This document shows, one piece after another, positions 61,455 through 64,000 of a DNA stretch of 64,000 nucleotides; the stretch's first letter is position 1; every line of letters begins with the position of its first letter. The position numbers and the translations under genes were made by a program. Source of the DNA: Alphaproteobacteria bacterium (GTDB lineage: Bacteria > Pseudomonadota > Alphaproteobacteria > CACIAM-22H2); contig WGNX01000009.1 in the NCBI GenBank assembly GCA_016124335.1, positions 37,658-101,657 of the forward strand. The letters run 5' to 3'. The notes below the pieces were generated by a model. The model was given only the letters and a program-made list of their open reading frames with translations, did not search any database and was not told the DNA's origin.

Positions 61455-61933
61455 CACGCTTCGAGATGCGCCCGATCGGCCGCGTCGCGTCGACGCGAAA
61501 AGAAGCCATCGACGACGATTGGGACAGCATCGAATGCCGGATCGACCTCGATCCGGCCCAATTCGGCCCCGAAGCGCTTGCCGGCCTTGCGGCCTTCAGC
61601 CATGCCGAAATCCTGTTCGTCTTCGACCGCGTCGCGCAAAGCGAAGTCGAACGCGGTGCGCGCCATCCCCGCGGCCGGACGGATTGGCCGAAAGTGGGCA
61701 TCTTCGCCCAGCGCGGCAAGAACCGGCCAAACCGCATCGGATCGACCATCGCGCGGATCGTCGGCGTTGAAGGCCTGACCGTGCGCCTGGCCGGCCTTGA
61801 CGCGATCGACGGCACACCCGTGCTCGATATCAAGCCGTACATGGCTGGCTTCGCCCCTCGCGGCGCACATCGCGAACCCGCATGGGCAGTCGAAATTATG
61901 GCGGAATACTGGTCGCGCACGCGCGATCGCTGA
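61451..61933 (+). CDS. trmO: tRNA (N6-threonylcarbamoyladenosine37-N6) methyltransferase TrmO family
   Basis: 160-residue protein of the TsaA/YaeB/TrmO family. It opens RPIGRVASTR and has ECRIDLDPAQFGPEALAGL, FSHAEILFVFD, RHPRGRTDWPKVGIFAQRGKNRPNRIGST and LDIKPYMA. TrmO uses SAM to methylate t6A37 of tRNA-Thr. Its position between a MarR gene and a response regulator gene (four-base overlap upstream, 45 bases downstream) is unusual in function but consistent with one transcript. It begins with GTG. Confidence 0.88.
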   Translation: MTRFEMRPIGRVASTRKEAIDDDWDSIECRIDLDPAQFGPEALAGLAAFSHAEILFVFDRVAQSEVERGARHPRGRTDWPKVGIFAQRGKNRPNRIGSTIARIVGVEGLTVRLAGLDAIDGTPVLDIKPYMAGFAPRGAHREPAWAVEIMAEYWSRTRDR

Positions 61934-61978
61934 ACGGCGCAGTTGGCAGAAGCCGCCCCCGCACCCTAGATTGGCGAT

Positions 61979-62665
61979 ATGGACGATGCGGCCCACCTTC
62001 TGGTCGTCGACGATGACACGCGCACGCGCGAACTGCTTCGTCGCTTTCTCGCCGAACGCGGTTATCGCGTCGCCACGGCGGCTGACGCAAAGGAGGCCGA
62101 ATCGCAGCTTTCCGCGATCGCCTTCGATCTGGTCGTGCTCGACGTGATGCTGCCCGGCGAGGACGGCATCGCCTTCACGCAGCGCCTGCGCACCGCGCGG
62201 CGCGACGTGCCGATCGTCCTGCTCACGGCACGCGGCGAGACCGCCGATCGGATCACCGGGCTTTCGGCCGGGGCCGACGACTATCTGCCAAAGCCCTTCG
62301 AGCCCGAAGAACTGCTGCTGCGCGTGCGCAATATCCTGCGCCGGGCGCCACCGCCGCCGGCCGACACGCCCGATACGGTGACGTTCGGCGAATTCCTCTT
62401 CGACCTCAATCGCGAGGAACTCAGCCGGGCAGGCGCGCGTGTCAAGCTGACGACGGCCGAGGCATCGCTGCTGAAAGTGCTTGCGGGTGCCGTCAACGCG
62501 CCGGTGAGCCGCGAAGAACTGCTTCGGCGCACCCGCCTTTCCGGCAACGTGCGCACGGTCGACGTGACGGTCACGCGCCTGCGTCCGAAGATCGAGGACG
62601 ACCCGCGAAATCCGCGCCACCTCCAGACCGTCCGCGGCGCCGGCTACATCCTGCGGACCGATTGA
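61979..62665 (+). CDS. OmpR family response regulator, PetR-like
   Basis: 228 residues. Receiver domain: acidic VVDDDTR at the N-terminus, phospho-acceptor D55 in VVLDVMLPGEDG, Thr/Lys switch in LLTARG and DDYLPKPF. C-terminal OmpR winged helix: LSRAGARVKLTTAEASLLKVL, SREELLRRTRL, RTVDVTVTRLRPKIEDDPRNPRHLQTVRGAGYIL. The sensor kinase gene follows with overlap or six bases of spacing, so they form a pair. Confidence 0.95.
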   Translation: MDDAAHLLVVDDDTRTRELLRRFLAERGYRVATAADAKEAESQLSAIAFDLVVLDVMLPGEDGIAFTQRLRTARRDVPIVLLTARGETADRITGLSAGADDYLPKPFEPEELLLRVRNILRRAPPPPADTPDTVTFGEFLFDLNREELSRAGARVKLTTAEASLLKVLAGAVNAPVSREELLRRTRLSGNVRTVDVTVTRLRPKIEDDPRNPRHLQTVRGAGYILRTD

Positions 62666-62670
62666 ACCGA

Positions 62671-63996
62671 ATGCGGGCTCTCACGAACCTTCTTCGCAGG
62701 ACCATGCCGCGCTCCCTTTTCGGCCGCGCGCTCGTGATTCTCGTGACGCCGATGGTCCTCGTCCAGCTTGTCGCCGGTTTCGTTTTCTACGACCGGGTCT
62801 GGGATACGGTTTCGCGCCGCCTGTCGAATGCGCTCGCGGGCGAAGTGGCGACGGTCGTCCAGGCGCTGAGCCGCCACCCCCAGGAAGATGACCGCCGCTG
62901 GTTGATCGAAACGATGCAGCTCGCCTACGGGTCGGACTACACGTTCCTGCCCGGCGCGATCCTCGACCACACCGGTCCGGCAAAGGTCGACACGATCCTC
63001 GAGCACTATCTGGTCGCCGGGCTCAACGAGCGCGTGCGTCGCCCGTTCCTGCTCGACGCCTGGAGCGATCCCGACGATCTCCAACTCGACGTGCAATTGC
63101 CCGACGGCGTGCTGCGGCTCGTCACCTCGCGCCAGCGCGTCTTCACGACGAACGTCTATGTGTTCGTCCTTTTCATGGTCGGTTCCTCGCTGATCCTGAT
63201 CGCGGTCGCATCGGCATTCATGAACAACCAGGTACGGCCGATCAAACGTCTTGCAGCCGCCGCGGAAGCCTTCGGCAAGGGGCGTGAAGACGCCGAATTC
63301 CGTGCCTATGGCGCGTCTGAGGTGCGGCAGGCCGCGTCCGCCTTCCTGACGATGCGCGAACGCATCCGCCGCCACATGGCACAACGCACCGAAATGCTGG
63401 CCGGCATCAGCCACGATCTTCGCACCCCGCTGACGCGCATGAAGCTCGAACTGGCGATGCTCGGCGACCATCCTTCGGCCGCCGGCCTCAAGACCGACGT
63501 GGCGGACATGGAGCGCATGGTCGATTCATATCTGGCGTTCGTTCGCGGCGAGGGCGAGGAAAAGATCGAGGAAACCGATCTGGGTGCGGTCATGAACGAA
63601 ATCGTCGCCGCGATGCAGCGTGGCGGCCATTCGGTCGCGCTCGACATGACCGGCGACATGCATATCGCGCTGCGGCCGCACGCTGTCAAACGCAGCATCG
63701 AAAATCTCGTCGCCAATGCGGTGCGGCACGCCGCACAGGTCCGCATCAGGGCGGAACGTCACGTCGGCGACATCGAAATCGTCGTCGATGACGACGGCCC
63801 GGGCATTCCGGCCGAATCGCGCGAGGACGTCTTCAAGCCGTTCTTCCGTCTCGACCCGTCGCGAAATGCGGAAACCGGCGGCGTCGGACTTGGCATGACG
63901 ATCGCGCGCGATGTCATTCGCGGCCATGGCGGCGACGTTCGGATTGACGAGTCGCCCATGGGCGGCGCCCGTGCGCGGATCCGCATCCCATTGTAG
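62671..63996 (+). CDS. EnvZ-like sensor histidine kinase
   Basis: 441 residues from ATG 62671; TTG 62662 overlapping the regulator stop is an alternative. Membrane helices are at about 18-38 and 166-188 and flank a periplasmic region of about 125 residues. A HAMP domain (NNQVRPIKRLAAAAEAFGKG) precedes HisKA with GISHDLRTPLTRMKLEL (H248). HATPase has LVANAVRHA, DDDGPGIP and GVGLGMTIARDVIRGHGG. This is the layout of EnvZ. It should phosphorylate the adjacent OmpR-type regulator. The gene ends four bases before the window edge. Confidence 0.94.
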   Translation: MRALTNLLRRTMPRSLFGRALVILVTPMVLVQLVAGFVFYDRVWDTVSRRLSNALAGEVATVVQALSRHPQEDDRRWLIETMQLAYGSDYTFLPGAILDHTGPAKVDTILEHYLVAGLNERVRRPFLLDAWSDPDDLQLDVQLPDGVLRLVTSRQRVFTTNVYVFVLFMVGSSLILIAVASAFMNNQVRPIKRLAAAAEAFGKGREDAEFRAYGASEVRQAASAFLTMRERIRRHMAQRTEMLAGISHDLRTPLTRMKLELAMLGDHPSAAGLKTDVADMERMVDSYLAFVRGEGEEKIEETDLGAVMNEIVAAMQRGGHSVALDMTGDMHIALRPHAVKRSIENLVANAVRHAAQVRIRAERHVGDIEIVVDDDGPGIPAESREDVFKPFFRLDPSRNAETGGVGLGMTIARDVIRGHGGDVRIDESPMGGARARIRIPL

Positions 63997-64000
63997 GATA

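Overview
The window is one 64 kb stretch of a G+C-rich (about two thirds by eye) alphaproteobacterial chromosome. The lineage call rests on GapR (DUF2312), a DUF1244 protein, a PhaR-type polyhydroxyalkanoate regulator, a PetP/PetR-like regulator pair, and dense operons joined by ATGA or GTGA overlaps. A Rhodospirillales-like bacterium fits, but no rRNA or tRNA is present to fix this. I see no insertion sequence, phage, CRISPR array or tRNA. The window holds about 64 protein genes; the first may be cut by the left edge.

Layout. 1-6.7 kb: a sensor kinase, an exported dienelactone-hydrolase-like protein, and a ROK regulator plus taurine/sulfonate-type ABC importer operon. 6.8-9.8 kb: a cytoplasmic sulfatase coupled to a Gfo/Idh/MocA dehydrogenase, divergent from the ROK operon. 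9.9-13 kb: a DevBCA-type ABC exporter. 13-19.2 kb: a likely catabolic locus with a shikimate-dehydrogenase-like enzyme, a GntR regulator, a TIM-barrel protein, a TRAP importer and an FMN reductase. 19.3-31.4 kb: a MASE1 kinase, a peptide-type binding protein, a TPR-like protein, a YihV-like PfkB kinase facing a KDPG-type aldolase, a hybrid kinase, a YbjQ protein with a lipoprotein, a PAS-GGDEF-EAL protein and a DMT permease. 31.5-35.8 kb: the PHA locus, phaE-phaC-phaA-phaB, divergent from phaR. 35.8-49.2 kb: GapR, DUF1244, a YbdK-type ligase with N-formylglutamate hydrolase, glycerate kinase with pyruvate kinase, Dps, and an aminotransferase/ketopantoate-reductase/ABC-exporter/hydratase operon. 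49.2-60.8 kb: uvrB, an MFS gene, a FolM-like reductase with folB, then uvrC-pgsA-mobB-moeA-moaD-moaE, and ilvE. 60.9-64 kb: a MarR regulator, trmO and an OmpR/EnvZ-type two-component pair.

Most genes are ordinary metabolism. The parts most worth testing are: the ROK/ABC/sulfatase/dehydrogenase locus, which may take up and desulfate an organosulfur sugar; the YihV-like kinase that keeps two of the three sulfonate-binding residues I recall from E. coli YihV; the shikimate-dehydrogenase-like gene whose cofactor site looks NAD-type; the long out-of-frame phaE/phaC overlap; and several clear inverted repeats in regulatory gaps (15.4, 35.1 and 60.9 kb).
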